The notes under the pieces: generated by a model
Seen by the model: only the letters and a program-made list of their open reading frames with translations
What the model was told of the DNA's origin: nothing
Databases searched by the model: none
Made by a program: the position numbers and the translations under genes
Shown: piece after piece, positions 27,349 through 36,187 of the stretch
Numbering within the stretch: position 1 is the first letter of the stretch
How the letters are laid out: every line of letters begins with the position of its first letter
Origin: Peptococcaceae bacterium
GTDB lineage: Bacteria > Bacillota > Peptococcia > DRI-13 > PHAD01
Reading direction: 5' to 3'
Assembly (NCBI GenBank): GCA_024655825.1
Contig: JANLFJ010000017.1
Span: 1 to 64,000, forward strand
Length of the DNA stretch: 64,000 nucleotides

Positions 27349-27915
27349 ATGTTAAGCGGAGGCAGTTATTATATCCGGATAAGTCTCACGGAAAGAAATC
27401 TCTACCTGTACCGGGGCGAGCAGCTGCACGGCGCTTATCGCGTTGCCATCGGCAAGCCAAGCACCCCCTCGCCTGTCGGCAGCTGGACAATTGTCAACAA
27501 GTCCGTGCTTTCCGGAGGCACTGTCTTTGGAACAAGGTGGATGGGACTAAGCATCGACAATTACGGCATTCACGGTAATAACAATCCCAGCTTGATCGGC
27601 AAGGCTGTATCCCTGGGCTGCATAAGAATGTACAACCAAGATATTGAAAGCATTTTTCCTTTGATTCCAATCGGCACCCCGGTGGAAATCACACCGGGCG
27701 CAAGAGGCAGCGGGTTTTCCCTTCCACCCTACCAGCAGAAAGGGGACCCCGAAAACGCAGGCAACTACGGCAAACGCATCCATGTCGTCAAGAAAGGCGA
27801 AACGTTATGGAGTATAGCCAAGCGCTGCATGACAAACGTGGAGAGACTTGTTTCTTTGAACCCGGGTATTAACCCCGACCTTATTTATCCCGGACAGGTC
27901 CTGTATGTTTCATGA
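27349..27915 (+). CDS. L,D-transpeptidase (YkuD) with C-terminal LysM
   Basis: This 188-residue protein has a YkuD domain (residues 6-115) with the catalytic triad region: His 75 in YGIHGNNNP, and Ser-x-Gly-Cys 91-Ile-Arg in VSLGCIRM. A LysM module (about 140-188, IHVVKKGETLWSIAKR) binds peptidoglycan. There is no signal peptide, as in B. subtilis YkuD, which is a spore-related enzyme. It probably makes 3-3 crosslinks or modifies the spore wall. The order catalytic domain then LysM is the reverse of YkuD. GAGGTG precedes the ATG. Confidence 0.9.
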   Translation: MLSGGSYYIRISLTERNLYLYRGEQLHGAYRVAIGKPSTPSPVGSWTIVNKSVLSGGTVFGTRWMGLSIDNYGIHGNNNPSLIGKAVSLGCIRMYNQDIESIFPLIPIGTPVEITPGARGSGFSLPPYQQKGDPENAGNYGKRIHVVKKGETLWSIAKRCMTNVERLVSLNPGINPDLIYPGQVLYVS

Positions 27916-27954
27916 CGACGGCAGTGAAATTCCGGCCTGAAATGCACAAAAAGA

Positions 27955-27980
27955 AGGCTGTCGATTCAGGTCAACAGCCT
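27955..27980 (-). terminator. Terminator of the selA-selD operon
   Basis: On the minus strand AGGCTGTTGA (27980-27971) pairs with TCGACAGCCT (27964-27955), followed by TCTTTTTG. It abuts the selD stop. Confidence 0.75.
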
Positions 27981-29071
27981 CAAGGCACAACTTTTATTTT
28001 CGGCCGGCCGGACTTTATCCGGCCAATAATCCTGGACTCGCCTGCTCCTTTTTTCTGGAGCAGCTCCAGGAGTTTTTCCCCGTTCTTTTTCTCGACAGCC
28101 ATCAAAAGCCCACCGGAAGTAATCGGGTCAACGAGGATGTGCTTATCCGCTTCCTCCATCCCCTTAAAGTATTCCGCCTTGTCCTCCATGTAATCGAGGT
28201 TTTTCCAGTTGCCCCCGGCGATATATCCGCTGACTGCCAGTTCGCGTGTTCCTTCGATAACCGGTACTTCACGCAGGCTGATCTCGATTTCAACCCCGCT
28301 CCCCCTGGCCATCTCCCAGGCATGGCCCAGAAGGCCAAAGCCGGTAATATCGGTGCAGGCCGTCAGGCCGACCTCTCTTCCCGCGGCGGCAGCAGCCGCA
28401 TTTAATTCCATCATGGTATCCACGGCCTTTTTCTCAACACCTGGGGGGAGGCGAGAAGGATCGATTTCCACATTGCCTTCCCTGTCCTTTCGCTTGCGAA
28501 GCGCAGAGGTAATGATCCCTATCCCTAAAGGTTTGGTCAGGATAAGCAGGTTGCCGTCTTTTGCCCCGGCATTGGTCCATATATCGCCGGGCCGCGCTGT
28601 CCCGGTAACCGCCAGGCCGTACTTGGGCTCATTGTCCTGGATGCTGTGCCCACCCAAAAGAACGGCGCCCGCTTCTTTTATCTTGCTGCTCCCGCCGCGC
28701 AGGATTTCGGCTAATACTTCCAGCGGCAGCACGCCCATGGGAAAAGCAATTATGTTGAGGGCCGTCAGGGGGGTCCCTCCCATGGCATAGATGTCGCTGA
28801 AAGAATTGGCCGCAGCAATCGCCCCGAATAAATACGGGTCGTCAACAATCGGGGTAAAGAAGTCGACGGTCTGGATCAGGGCCGTCTCCTCGTTGAGCCT
28901 GTATACACCGGCATCATCAGAGGTCTCCACGCCGACCAGGAGGTTAGGGTCTGTTTGAGCAGGCAGGCTGCATAAAGCTTTCGCGAGGTCTCCCGGACCA
29001 ATCTTTGCCGCTCAGCCGGCCTTGGTGGAGTATGCCGTCAGGTACACTTCCGTCACGCTTTTTTCCTTCAT
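27980..29071 (-). CDS. selD: Selenophosphate synthase SelD, itself a selenoprotein (UGA at codon 20)
   Basis: SelD makes selenophosphate from selenide and ATP. The frame from ATG 29071 reads MKEKSVTEVYLTAYSTKAG, then TGA (29012-29014), then AAKIGPGDLAKAL. That TGA falls exactly at the catalytic Cys/Sec position before the A-A-K-I motif, so the 363-residue protein is read through by Sec insertion. The remainder carries SDDAGVY, VDFFTPIVDDPYLFGAIAAA, AMGGTPLTALN, LLGGHSIQDNEPKYGLAVTG and TDITGFGLLGH. The ATG overlaps the selA stop (ATGA) and follows GGAGGG. A sequence-only gene caller would truncate it to start at 28930. Confidence 0.95.
28987..29014 (-). promoter_or_regulatory. Bacterial SECIS element and Sec UGA of selD
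   Basis: After the TGA at 29012-29014 a 12-nt spacer leads to the hairpin GGTC-CGGGA-GACC (28999-28987) on the minus strand. A short apical stem-loop this close to UGA, with G residues in the loop, is what SelB recognises in bacterial mRNAs. The surrounding bases may lengthen the stem. Confidence 0.75.
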
Positions 29072-30507
29072 GTCGACCCTCCTTCGCTTTTAGTGGTTTT
29101 AACCAGTTCCTTTATGGCCTGCTTGATTATTTCTTCGTCACCAGGCAGCAGGGTACGCATGTCGAGAATGAAACGATCCTGTTCAAGGTAACCGATTATG
29201 GGAACTGTATAGCTTCGAAAGAATCTTTCAATTTCCGCCGGGCTTTTCTCTGCCGAACTCAAGGCCAGTCCAAAAGAAACAATGTCCTGCCCGGGAAGGC
29301 TTCCTCCTCCCATCTGGGATTTTGTCGGTATTCCCTGCAGGGCGAAAGCACCAGCAGTTAAATCCCGACCTTTAATTGTTTCTTCGATTATTTCTTCCGC
29401 TTTGCGCATTAACTCATCCTGGGAGGCAGCCAGCATCCGGTAAATGGGGATGTTCCGCCAAACTTTGGCCGGCTGCAGGTACTCGCGCAGCGTCGCTTCC
29501 AGGGCTGCCAGGGTGAACTTGTCTACACGCAGGGCCCTGGCCAGCTGGTTCGCTTTCATTTGGTCAATATATTTTCTTTTGCCGGCGGCAATCCCCGCCT
29601 GCGGTCCTCCCAGCAGTTTGTCTCCGCTGAAGGTCACCAGGTCCACGCCCTCGGCAATAACCCGGGGAACAGGAGTTTCGTCTTTAAGGCCGTACGGGCT
29701 CAAGTCCAGCAGGCTCCCGCTCCCCAGGTCTTCAACCAGGGGGATGCCGTTCCCGACGGCCAGCTCAAGCAGTTCCCGCCTTTCTACGGACCTGGTGAAC
29801 CCGGTAATCCTGAAGTTGCTTGTATGTACTTTGAGAATAAGTCCGGTTTGAGGGTTTAAAGCCTTTTGGTAGTCGGAAAAGTGGGTCCTGTTGGTGGTGC
29901 CAACCTCTCTTAAGGTGACACCGCCCAATTTCAAAACTTCCGGGATCCTAAACGAACCTCCTATTTCCACCAGCTCACCGCGGGATACGATTACTTCCTT
30001 CCCTGCGGCAAGCGTATTCACCGCCAGTAAAACCGCCCCGGCGTTGTTGTTGACGACCATGGCACTTTCCGCCCCTGTGAGGCGCACCAGCAGTTCCTCC
30101 ACATGGTCATAACGGGAACCCCTTTTTCCGTTTTCCAGGTTGTATTCAAGATTAGTATAACGGGCTGCGGCTTCGCTTAAGGCTTCTTGCGCCCTTTGGC
30201 TCAACACGGCCCGGCCGAGATTGGTATGAAGGATAATCCCGGTGGCATTTACCACCCTTCTCAGGCGCGGCCGGTTCAGGACCGATAGATATTCCCTGAT
30301 GTCGCTTTGAATCTTGTGCAGGTCCGGCAGGGGTTGAACACCCGCTGTTTGCCGCAGCTTATTTCTCCACACGTCTAAAACCAGGTTGGCGGCTTCCACC
30401 ACCAGTTCATGCCCGTATTCTTCTACTAAAGCTTTCCCGTCCTCAGAATCAACAACGGCGTGAACGGCCGGAAGCTGCCGCAAAAGCCGTTTTTCATCCC
30501 TATCCAA
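29068..30507 (-). CDS. selA: L-seryl-tRNA(Sec) selenium transferase SelA
   Basis: SelA converts seryl-tRNA(Sec) to selenocysteyl-tRNA(Sec) using selenophosphate. The 479-residue PLP enzyme has RRVVNATGIILHTNLGRAVL, NNNAGAVLLAVNTLA, the Gly-rich LVEDLGSGSLLDLS, and the PLP lysine in TFSGDKLLGGPQAGI. Start: no ATG fits. TTG 30507 lies behind GGGAGGAG and gives the usual N-terminus MDRDEKRLLRQLPAV; the longer open frame back to 30612 overlaps spoIIR and is not homologous. It lies directly upstream of selD with an ATGA overlap. selB and selC are not in the window. Confidence 0.93.
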   Translation of the reverse strand: MDRDEKRLLRQLPAVHAVVDSEDGKALVEEYGHELVVEAANLVLDVWRNKLRQTAGVQPLPDLHKIQSDIREYLSVLNRPRLRRVVNATGIILHTNLGRAVLSQRAQEALSEAAARYTNLEYNLENGKRGSRYDHVEELLVRLTGAESAMVVNNNAGAVLLAVNTLAAGKEVIVSRGELVEIGGSFRIPEVLKLGGVTLREVGTTNRTHFSDYQKALNPQTGLILKVHTSNFRITGFTRSVERRELLELAVGNGIPLVEDLGSGSLLDLSPYGLKDETPVPRVIAEGVDLVTFSGDKLLGGPQAGIAAGKRKYIDQMKANQLARALRVDKFTLAALEATLREYLQPAKVWRNIPIYRMLAASQDELMRKAEEIIEETIKGRDLTAGAFALQGIPTKSQMGGGSLPGQDIVSFGLALSSAEKSPAEIERFFRSYTVPIIGYLEQDRFILDMRTLLPGDEEIIKQAIKELVKTTKSEGGST

Positions 30508-30608
30508 AACCTGCTCTCCTCCCTGGGTTTGTTTTTCATACTCATTTTTATTGTAAAGATAAACGACCCGTAAAACAAGAGAAGCGCACAGTATTCCGTC
30601 TATCTGGC

Positions 30609-31187
30609 TCATCTTTTTTTTGTGATTTTTTCAATAACCGCTGCCCAGATCTTTGTTACTGCCAGGACCGGTTTAATTTCAACCGTTTTCTTGCCGGGTA
30701 ACGAAACGGGAAGCCCTTCGCCAGAATTAACTTTCACAAAACAAAGCGGCGGAAAAAGAACACACCACCAGTTAGCTCCCTTGCCTTCCCCGATGACCAG
30801 CTTTACCGCCTCATAACGGCCTGCGGGAAGAGTGAGGGCTCCGTAATATTTTGTGGGAAATTCAAAACAACCATAGTATGCCTTGACCTTATCCCGGCTG
30901 CCCAGTTCCCGCAGTGTACTGCTGGCTTCTTCCTCCATGCTGTTTAAACTGGCCCTGAGGATGTTTCTTGATTCGTCAAGACCCGTGGACTGGCTGAGTT
31001 TTTCAGCCATTGTCAGTACTATGCGGTCTCTCACCTTGTATTTCAGGTACTGGTCATGTTCGCTGTCGCTGTTGGCCAGGATATGCAGCCGTATCAGGGG
31101 GGGCGTATCGCCCGCGGCGCCGTCAGCCGCCAGGAGAGACAAGAAAAGAATCACGAGGAAAAGAAAACAGGCGTACTTTTTGTTCAT
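30609..31187 (-). CDS. spoIIR: Stage II sporulation protein R
   Basis: SpoIIR is the forespore signal that triggers SpoIIGA to process pro-sigma-E in the mother cell. The 192-residue exported protein has a signal segment (residues 4-24), then IRLHILANSDSEHDQYLKYK, YGCFEFPTKYYGALTLPAGR and the hallmark GANWWCVLFPPLCFV. GGGAGG lies 12 nt before the ATG. It precedes selA by about 100 bp on the same strand, so some selA transcription may come from this gene. Confidence 0.93.
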   Translation of the reverse strand: MNKKYACFLFLVILFLSLLAADGAAGDTPPLIRLHILANSDSEHDQYLKYKVRDRIVLTMAEKLSQSTGLDESRNILRASLNSMEEEASSTLRELGSRDKVKAYYGCFEFPTKYYGALTLPAGRYEAVKLVIGEGKGANWWCVLFPPLCFVKVNSGEGLPVSLPGKKTVEIKPVLAVTKIWAAVIEKITKKR

Positions 31188-31332
31188 AATTACCGTAAGC
31201 CTCCCTGGAGTGTTTCATTACCAGTATTGACAGGATGAGGCGGTTTTAATCATCAGGCAATTCAAAACCGTCCCGCGTAGCGACCTCTCTGCAGCAGCCC
31301 ATCCAAGCGCGCCCATGCCGGGCGCACCGCAT

Positions 31333-31373
31333 AAAGGACCGCCCCGCACGCTCACCGTATGGGGCGGTCCTTT
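31333..31373. terminator. Terminator of the DUF3794-LysM gene
   Basis: AAAGGACCGCCCC (31333-31345) pairs with GGGGCGGTCCTTT (31361-31373), 15 bp beyond the minus-strand stop. T-runs are short, but the stem is 13 bp and perfect. Confidence 0.75.
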
Positions 31374-31388
31374 ATGGTGTTTTTGTCT

Positions 31389-32945
31389 TTAACCCATCCC
31401 CGGAGGGCAGGGAATTTTGATGGTGCGCCCGGCAAAGATGATGTTGGGATTGGTGATCTGCGGGTTAACCGCCAGGATCGCTTGAACCGTCACATTGAAT
31501 TTCTGAGCAATGGTGGAAAGCGTGTCTCCCTTTTGGATTACGTAATCGAAAGTGGTTCCCGGCAGGCAGGGAACGATGGCGACGCCTTTTACGGCCGTTA
31601 CGACCGTAATTTCCTGCGCTTCGGTCACCACCGCCCTTACTTCCAGCACGGCGGTCTGACGCCACCTGGTCGTCGGCGTCGCGGCGGCAGCTTCCACATT
31701 GACATATTCTATCCTGCCGGTAACATCGACAATATCGCCTTTCTGGACTCCTTCCACGTGCACGAACTCGGTAAACGGTTCATCAAGAGTGATCTCCCGC
31801 AGCAGGTCATTCTCCGCTACAACATAGTAAATCTGTTTGTGCAGCCTGCCCTTGATGATAACTTTGTCGGGGATGGCCTCACCCTCCAAGTCCTCAAGCC
31901 TGGCATCAACTTTAGCCACCTTCCGGGCAAGTTCGGGAGTCACGACATTGGCCATGACATTTACCTGGCGTAATCCTTCGCCGACAATGCTTTCAATATT
32001 TAAGGTTCTTGTCTCAACCTCGGCGCCGGCCACTGCGGTCACGATGCTCAGAGTGATATGGTCAAGCACCTTTGCGCATACTTCCAGTACGGCTGTTTCT
32101 TTTACATACTTCTCGTTGTTCCTGGTTACCAGCTCGCTGTCCAGGTACTCAATACGAACATCGGAAGTCACTGTTAATCCTTCTTCCGCGCCTTCCACGG
32201 GAACAAAAACGCTGAAAGGAGTATCGGCGCTCAGTTCCCTGACTTCGCCGCTGTTCTCCAGGACATAGTAGATTTGTTTGTGCAGTTTCCCTTTGATAAC
32301 GACCTTGTTGGGTAGAATTTTTCTTTCTACATCCTTTATCTCGGCATCAATACTTTTAATTTTTCTTGTTTCCGCAGGAACGCGAATGAATTCATCGCTG
32401 ATGTTAAACTGCTCACAGCCGTAACCAATTACGGTGTCGATTTCAACGGTCTGGTAAGTCGGGGTGAGCCCTTCTCCCGATACGCTGGTAACAACGTCGA
32501 TTTCCAGGACTTCTATGACCTTTGCTTCTATTTTTAGGATGCAGGTTTGTTGGAAGACGCGGTAGCATTCATTCTGGGCGCCGGTTTTCACCGCTTCCAC
32601 GTCACAGTATTCGATTTCCACGTCCACCTTGGCATCCATCCCCGGGCTGGCTCCTTCCAGGTGGACAAATTCGGAGATCCTTTCGTCAGGGGCCGTAAAT
32701 TCCTGGACATCGCCGGTCACGCATTCCACATAGTAGATTTGCTTGCGCAGGGTCGCTTCGACAATTATTTTGTTCTCGATGACGGTGAACTCGATGTTGT
32801 TGATCTTGGTATCCACGCTCTCTATTTTCTTGGCCAGGATCCCTTCCGGCAGCGTTATTTCTCTTTGCACATTGACCTGTTTTATGGCTTCCCCGATAAC
32901 GTTTTCCACCTTCAATCTTCTGGTGGTAACATTAATACCCGACAT
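31389..32945 (-). CDS. Three-repeat DUF3794 (SPOCS) protein with C-terminal LysM
   Basis: The 518-residue protein has three successive DUF3794 units (about 20-130, 165-290, 315-430), each built around LHKQIYYV or LRKQIYYVE and an FVHVEG or FVPVEG motif. A LysM module closes it (YVIQKGDTLSTIAQKFNVTV) with a CPPGMG tail. The module is found in sporulation proteins of Clostridia such as SipL, which anchors the coat to the cortex through SpoIVA. A SipL-like role is plausible here, but a general spore-envelope protein fits as well. The ATG follows GGGAGG. It lies next to veg and yabG. Confidence 0.88.
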   Translation of the reverse strand: MSGINVTTRRLKVENVIGEAIKQVNVQREITLPEGILAKKIESVDTKINNIEFTVIENKIIVEATLRKQIYYVECVTGDVQEFTAPDERISEFVHLEGASPGMDAKVDVEIEYCDVEAVKTGAQNECYRVFQQTCILKIEAKVIEVLEIDVVTSVSGEGLTPTYQTVEIDTVIGYGCEQFNISDEFIRVPAETRKIKSIDAEIKDVERKILPNKVVIKGKLHKQIYYVLENSGEVRELSADTPFSVFVPVEGAEEGLTVTSDVRIEYLDSELVTRNNEKYVKETAVLEVCAKVLDHITLSIVTAVAGAEVETRTLNIESIVGEGLRQVNVMANVVTPELARKVAKVDARLEDLEGEAIPDKVIIKGRLHKQIYYVVAENDLLREITLDEPFTEFVHVEGVQKGDIVDVTGRIEYVNVEAAAATPTTRWRQTAVLEVRAVVTEAQEITVVTAVKGVAIVPCLPGTTFDYVIQKGDTLSTIAQKFNVTVQAILAVNPQITNPNIIFAGRTIKIPCPPGMG

Positions 32946-33087
32946 TATCTACATATCCTCCCTTCGTACATATATTAATTCACTTAAGTATATGCGCTTT
33001 TTTTAAATATGTGCCTAAAATATGCTTGCCGCCGCTATTTTAAAGGAGTAGCAGCAAGGAAAACGAACGACCTGAATTGTTGTTTCC

Positions 33088-33117
33088 AAAAAAAAGACGG
33101 GCGGTTACGCCCGGCCT
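33088..33117 (-). terminator. Terminator of veg
   Basis: On the minus strand CGGGCG-TAAC-CGCCCG (33098-33113) is followed by T-C-T8. It lies 40 bp beyond the veg stop. Confidence 0.85.
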
Positions 33118-33156
33118 TCATGGACCTCTAAAATAATAAATCAAGCTGCTGTTTAA

Positions 33157-33432
33157 TCAGCAGCCCCGTGCCCTTATTTTTATATTTTCGTCTCCACAAA
33201 AAACAGTTAATTGAACGGAATCGGTCAAAATATCGGCATAACTGAAGGAAACCCGACGTTCAACCTGTTTTTCATCAAGGCGAACCACAAAAATGTTGGG
33301 ATAGGTACTTTCCAGGACTCCAACTTTTTCGATGACCTTTTTACGCCCGCGGTTGGCGCGCAGCCGGATTTTATTTCCTACGAATGGCTCGAGGTCACGC
33401 TTGATATCATTCAATACCTGTTTACCGGACAA
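33157..33432 (-). CDS. veg: Veg protein
   Basis: This is a 91-residue Veg-family protein: IKRDLEPFVGNKIRLRANRG, RKKVIEKVGVLESTYPNIFV and RRVSFSYADILTDSVQL. In B. subtilis veg is strongly expressed and stimulates biofilm genes. The start is TTG 33432 behind AAGGTG. It keeps its conserved place next to yabG. Confidence 0.93.
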   Translation of the reverse strand: MSGKQVLNDIKRDLEPFVGNKIRLRANRGRKKVIEKVGVLESTYPNIFVVRLDEKQVERRVSFSYADILTDSVQLTVFCGDENIKIRARGC

Positions 33433-33563
33433 TTAATCACCTTCTTTCAACACTAACGAGCCTATTATATCATTGTTTGTCCAGGTTGTCAAACGCAAAT
33501 TTATAATTATACAGGAGACAAACGCTCGCTGTCAACAATAATAAATGAGAATTATGAATAATT

Positions 33564-34454
33564 TTAGTAAGGCGACCTGGGGTATCCCAGGCGCAAACAG
33601 CCCCTGGTTTCGATTCCACCCAGCCCGTCAAGTCCCGTAATGGTGTTGCTTATAATGTCCTGAACGGTTAAGGTATCGTAAATTGAACTGTAGGCCAGTT
33701 TTTCAACAATAAATATGGGATCAAAAGCATGGATCAAGACCCGCTGCGGGGAACTTGCAAAATTCGCTCCAGCCGCAATCAGCGCTTCGTAATGGGATTG
33801 GCAGGCACCTGCAAAAATAATCAAATCGTCGCGGCCTGGTTCGTATTCCCTTGCTTTGCGCACCGCCTCCACAAAATAACGCGAATTCCTGTAGCTGTCA
33901 ATGCTGCTGAAATCCGGCCTGTTTTTTAAAAGCCCATCATGTCCAGTCAGGACAAGTATATCCGGTCTATATTCCTTCAGGTATTCCACTACCACCTGGG
34001 GCTGCTTTTCCTCTTCCACATTGAAGCCGTAGACCGTAATATTCAATTGAGAATAGGTTGCTTTACACAGGTCAAGGTATTCTTTATCGCCATCAAGGTG
34101 TAAAACGGTTCCGGGCAGCTCAAAGTGTTCACGCTCTTCAGAACGCATCAGACCGGCCGTCGTCGTTTCGCTTCTCAAAAAAACCCGGCACTTGTCTTCC
34201 ACTCTTCTTTCAAAGATTCTCCGCATGGCCTCGCTGTTTTTTTTTATATATTCCTGCCGCATCTTGCTGATCTCCGCAGGGGTTTTCTTTACCAGGTCGT
34301 CAAGCGGCGCATCGGCGAAAAGCCGCACGTCCAACCCTCGCAAGAGGGCTTTTTTCTCTCCTCCCTCTTCTTCAATAGACCTTACTTTGAACAGTATATC
34401 TCCGCCGTGGGAAACGCGACCCACGATGTCCCCCACTTCTATTTTATTGCTCAT
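33564..34454 (-). CDS. yabG: Sporulation-specific protease YabG
   Basis: YabG is a cysteine-type protease that processes spore coat proteins and, in Clostridioides, germination proteins. The 296 residues show the N-terminal KOW-like IEVGDIVGRVSHGGDILFKV, YGFNVEEEKQPQVVVEYLKE, LVLTGHDGL, FAGACQSHYEALIAAGANFA and a C-terminal GIETRGCLRLGYP. GAGGGG precedes the ATG. It has the usual neighbour veg downstream. Confidence 0.94.
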   Translation of the reverse strand: MSNKIEVGDIVGRVSHGGDILFKVRSIEEEGGEKKALLRGLDVRLFADAPLDDLVKKTPAEISKMRQEYIKKNSEAMRRIFERRVEDKCRVFLRSETTTAGLMRSEEREHFELPGTVLHLDGDKEYLDLCKATYSQLNITVYGFNVEEEKQPQVVVEYLKEYRPDILVLTGHDGLLKNRPDFSSIDSYRNSRYFVEAVRKAREYEPGRDDLIIFAGACQSHYEALIAAGANFASSPQRVLIHAFDPIFIVEKLAYSSIYDTLTVQDIISNTITGLDGLGGIETRGCLRLGYPRSPY

Positions 34455-34590
34455 TTCATATCCCCTCGCCTCGCATCTTGTTAATAATTATTCTATGTTC
34501 ATTTTGAATTGATGGTTCAGTTCGCTTAGTGCTCTCATATCATGAACTATCAATTATCCTGGTAGGCAATAAGGAGTTGAAGACGGTAAT

Positions 34591-35400
34591 ATGTGGACAG
34601 CTGTTGTTCCCGCCAGCAACGAAGAAGAGGCAATATCTCAGGTGATGGAAAACCTTCTTAAAGCCAGAATCGACCATGCAGTCGTGGTAGCGAACGGCTG
34701 TACCGACAGAACATGCGAACTGGCCATGATTCCAGCCGGTAAAATGACCGTCACAATGATCAATTTTCCCCATGCGCTGGGTGTTGATGTTCCCCGGGCC
34801 GTTGGAGCCGCTTTTGTAAAAAGGCTGCCCAGCTGCGGCACGTTATTTGTAGACGGCGATATGAAAGGAGACATCGCCCGTGTTCTGGTCGAATTGAAGC
34901 GAGGGATTGAAGACGGGCTGGATATGGCTCTTACAAACTGTTATCCCCATGCCGGCCGGCAGTCCTGCCTGGCACGATCCGTTCTAAAGGAAAGAGAACG
35001 CTTGAACCGCAGGCTGGGTTTATTCTATGAGCTTGGCCTGGCCTCTCCCAGCCACGGACCCCAAGCCCTCTCGCCCCCCCTTCTTAACGCTTTGCCTCCG
35101 GAAGTCATCGCCGTACCTCCGCTGGCTTTGGCTTTTGCCGCCATCAACAGGTACTCCGTGGGGGTAGCCACTTCCATACCCCACCAGCTTTTAGGCTCTC
35201 TCATCCGAAACGATGAGCATGCCTTGCTTATTGCCGAAACCATCATCGAGGACTGCCGGCAGGCCCTTTCCTACGCAAACGGAGAAAGCCTGGAAAAGGT
35301 GCTGGCAGGTAAAAATATGGGCGGAGGTTACAGGCCGGCGCGGCGTTTCGACCTTTTAGACCTGTTTTTGAAGGGCCTCCAACAACTCGATGCGCAGTAA
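34591..35400 (+). CDS. Glycosyltransferase family 2-like protein
   Basis: This 269-residue protein has a GT-A nucleotide-sugar fold start: WTAVVPASNEEEAISQVMEN, VVANGCTDRT, and a DGDM motif (FVDGDMKGDI) replacing the usual D-x-D. The acceptor is unknown. AAGGAG lies 14 nt upstream of the ATG, a loose spacing. It is a plus-strand insertion between yabG and the SleB-like gene, where B. subtilis has none. Polysaccharide synthesis in the spore envelope would fit the context but is a guess. Confidence 0.75.
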   Translation: MWTAVVPASNEEEAISQVMENLLKARIDHAVVVANGCTDRTCELAMIPAGKMTVTMINFPHALGVDVPRAVGAAFVKRLPSCGTLFVDGDMKGDIARVLVELKRGIEDGLDMALTNCYPHAGRQSCLARSVLKERERLNRRLGLFYELGLASPSHGPQALSPPLLNALPPEVIAVPPLALAFAAINRYSVGVATSIPHQLLGSLIRNDEHALLIAETIIEDCRQALSYANGESLEKVLAGKNMGGGYRPARRFDLLDLFLKGLQQLDAQ

Positions 35401-35405
35401 AGCGC

Positions 35406-35439
35406 AAAGTCCCGTACCGTCACGGTACGGGACTTTTTT
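35406..35439. terminator. Bidirectional terminator
   Basis: AAGTCCCGTACC (35407-35418) and GGTACGGGACTT (35424-35435) form a 12-bp stem followed by TTTT. It serves the convergent GT2 and SleB-like genes. Confidence 0.88.
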
Positions 35440-35448
35440 GCCCTGGCT

Positions 35449-36051
35449 TTACCTGGCGAAAACATGGTTCCCGATTCTTTTTATGATGGGTCTTGACCAG
35501 ATCCATTTGTTGGTGGCCTTGGCGGGGTTCCAGTAGTACAGCGCGCCGCCGCTCGGGTCCATGCCGTTTAAGGCGGCTTTTGCCGCGCTGTATGCGCTTG
35601 CATCCGGCGTCAGGTAAATCTGGCCGTCAGCCACGGCAGTGAAAGCCAGCGGCTCAAAAATAACCCCCTTGATAGTATCGGGAAACTGGCTGCTCTCCAC
35701 GCGATTTAGAATAACGGCGGCAACAGCTACCTGGCCGGTATACGGTTCTCCTCTTGCTTCTCCGTAAACGGCCCTGGCCAGCCAGTCAATATCGGATTTG
35801 CTGACTCCAACAGCAGCGCTGCGGGAAGGAGTTGAAGCGGGTATCCGCAGTACCTGCCCCGGGTAAATTGTGCTGCCGGTCAGGCCGTTTTCATTCTTGA
35901 GAGCCGTTATTGAGGTTCTGTATTTTTTGCTGATGATATAGAGGGACTCCCCCGGCTTAACCGTATGCCTGGCAGCTGCTATGGCTGGAGCAGCAAAGGA
36001 AAACAGGAAGATTATCAAAACAGCCGCCGTTTTGATAGCCGGTTTTTTCAT
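35449..36051 (-). CDS. LysM plus SleB-type cell-wall hydrolase
   Basis: This is a 200-residue exported protein. A signal peptide (residues 1-27) is followed by one LysM (HTVKPGESLYIISKKY) and a Hydrolase_2 domain (WLARAVYGEARGEPYTGQVA, with VILNRVESSQFPDTIKGVIF). This domain is the lytic transglycosylase of the spore cortex-lytic enzyme SleB and of CwlJ. The frame opens upstream at 36093, but AAAGGGTGG before ATG 36051 and the signal peptide set the start. It may act in germination or vegetative wall turnover. Confidence 0.9.
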   Translation of the reverse strand: MKKPAIKTAAVLIIFLFSFAAPAIAAARHTVKPGESLYIISKKYRTSITALKNENGLTGSTIYPGQVLRIPASTPSRSAAVGVSKSDIDWLARAVYGEARGEPYTGQVAVAAVILNRVESSQFPDTIKGVIFEPLAFTAVADGQIYLTPDASAYSAAKAALNGMDPSGGALYYWNPAKATNKWIWSRPIIKRIGNHVFAR

Positions 36052-36187
36052 TGTTACCACCCTTTCTTTCTCACAACCTGCAATATCATGCATGTTATAA
36101 GTTGTCGGTTCCGTTTTATTATAACCGAAAGCAAAGTCGATTGATAGTTTAAAAGACTGCCAATAAAACCATCTTCACCCATGTTTA

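Noticed and set aside
28980-29020. Stop codon in selD taken as a pseudogene mutation
   Set aside because: The TGA sits at the catalytic Cys/Sec position, the frame is intact on both sides, a SECIS-like hairpin follows and selA is adjacent.
30508-30612. Longer N-terminus for SelA
   Set aside because: The extra residues overlap spoIIR, are not SelA-like, and the good ribosome site points to TTG 30507.
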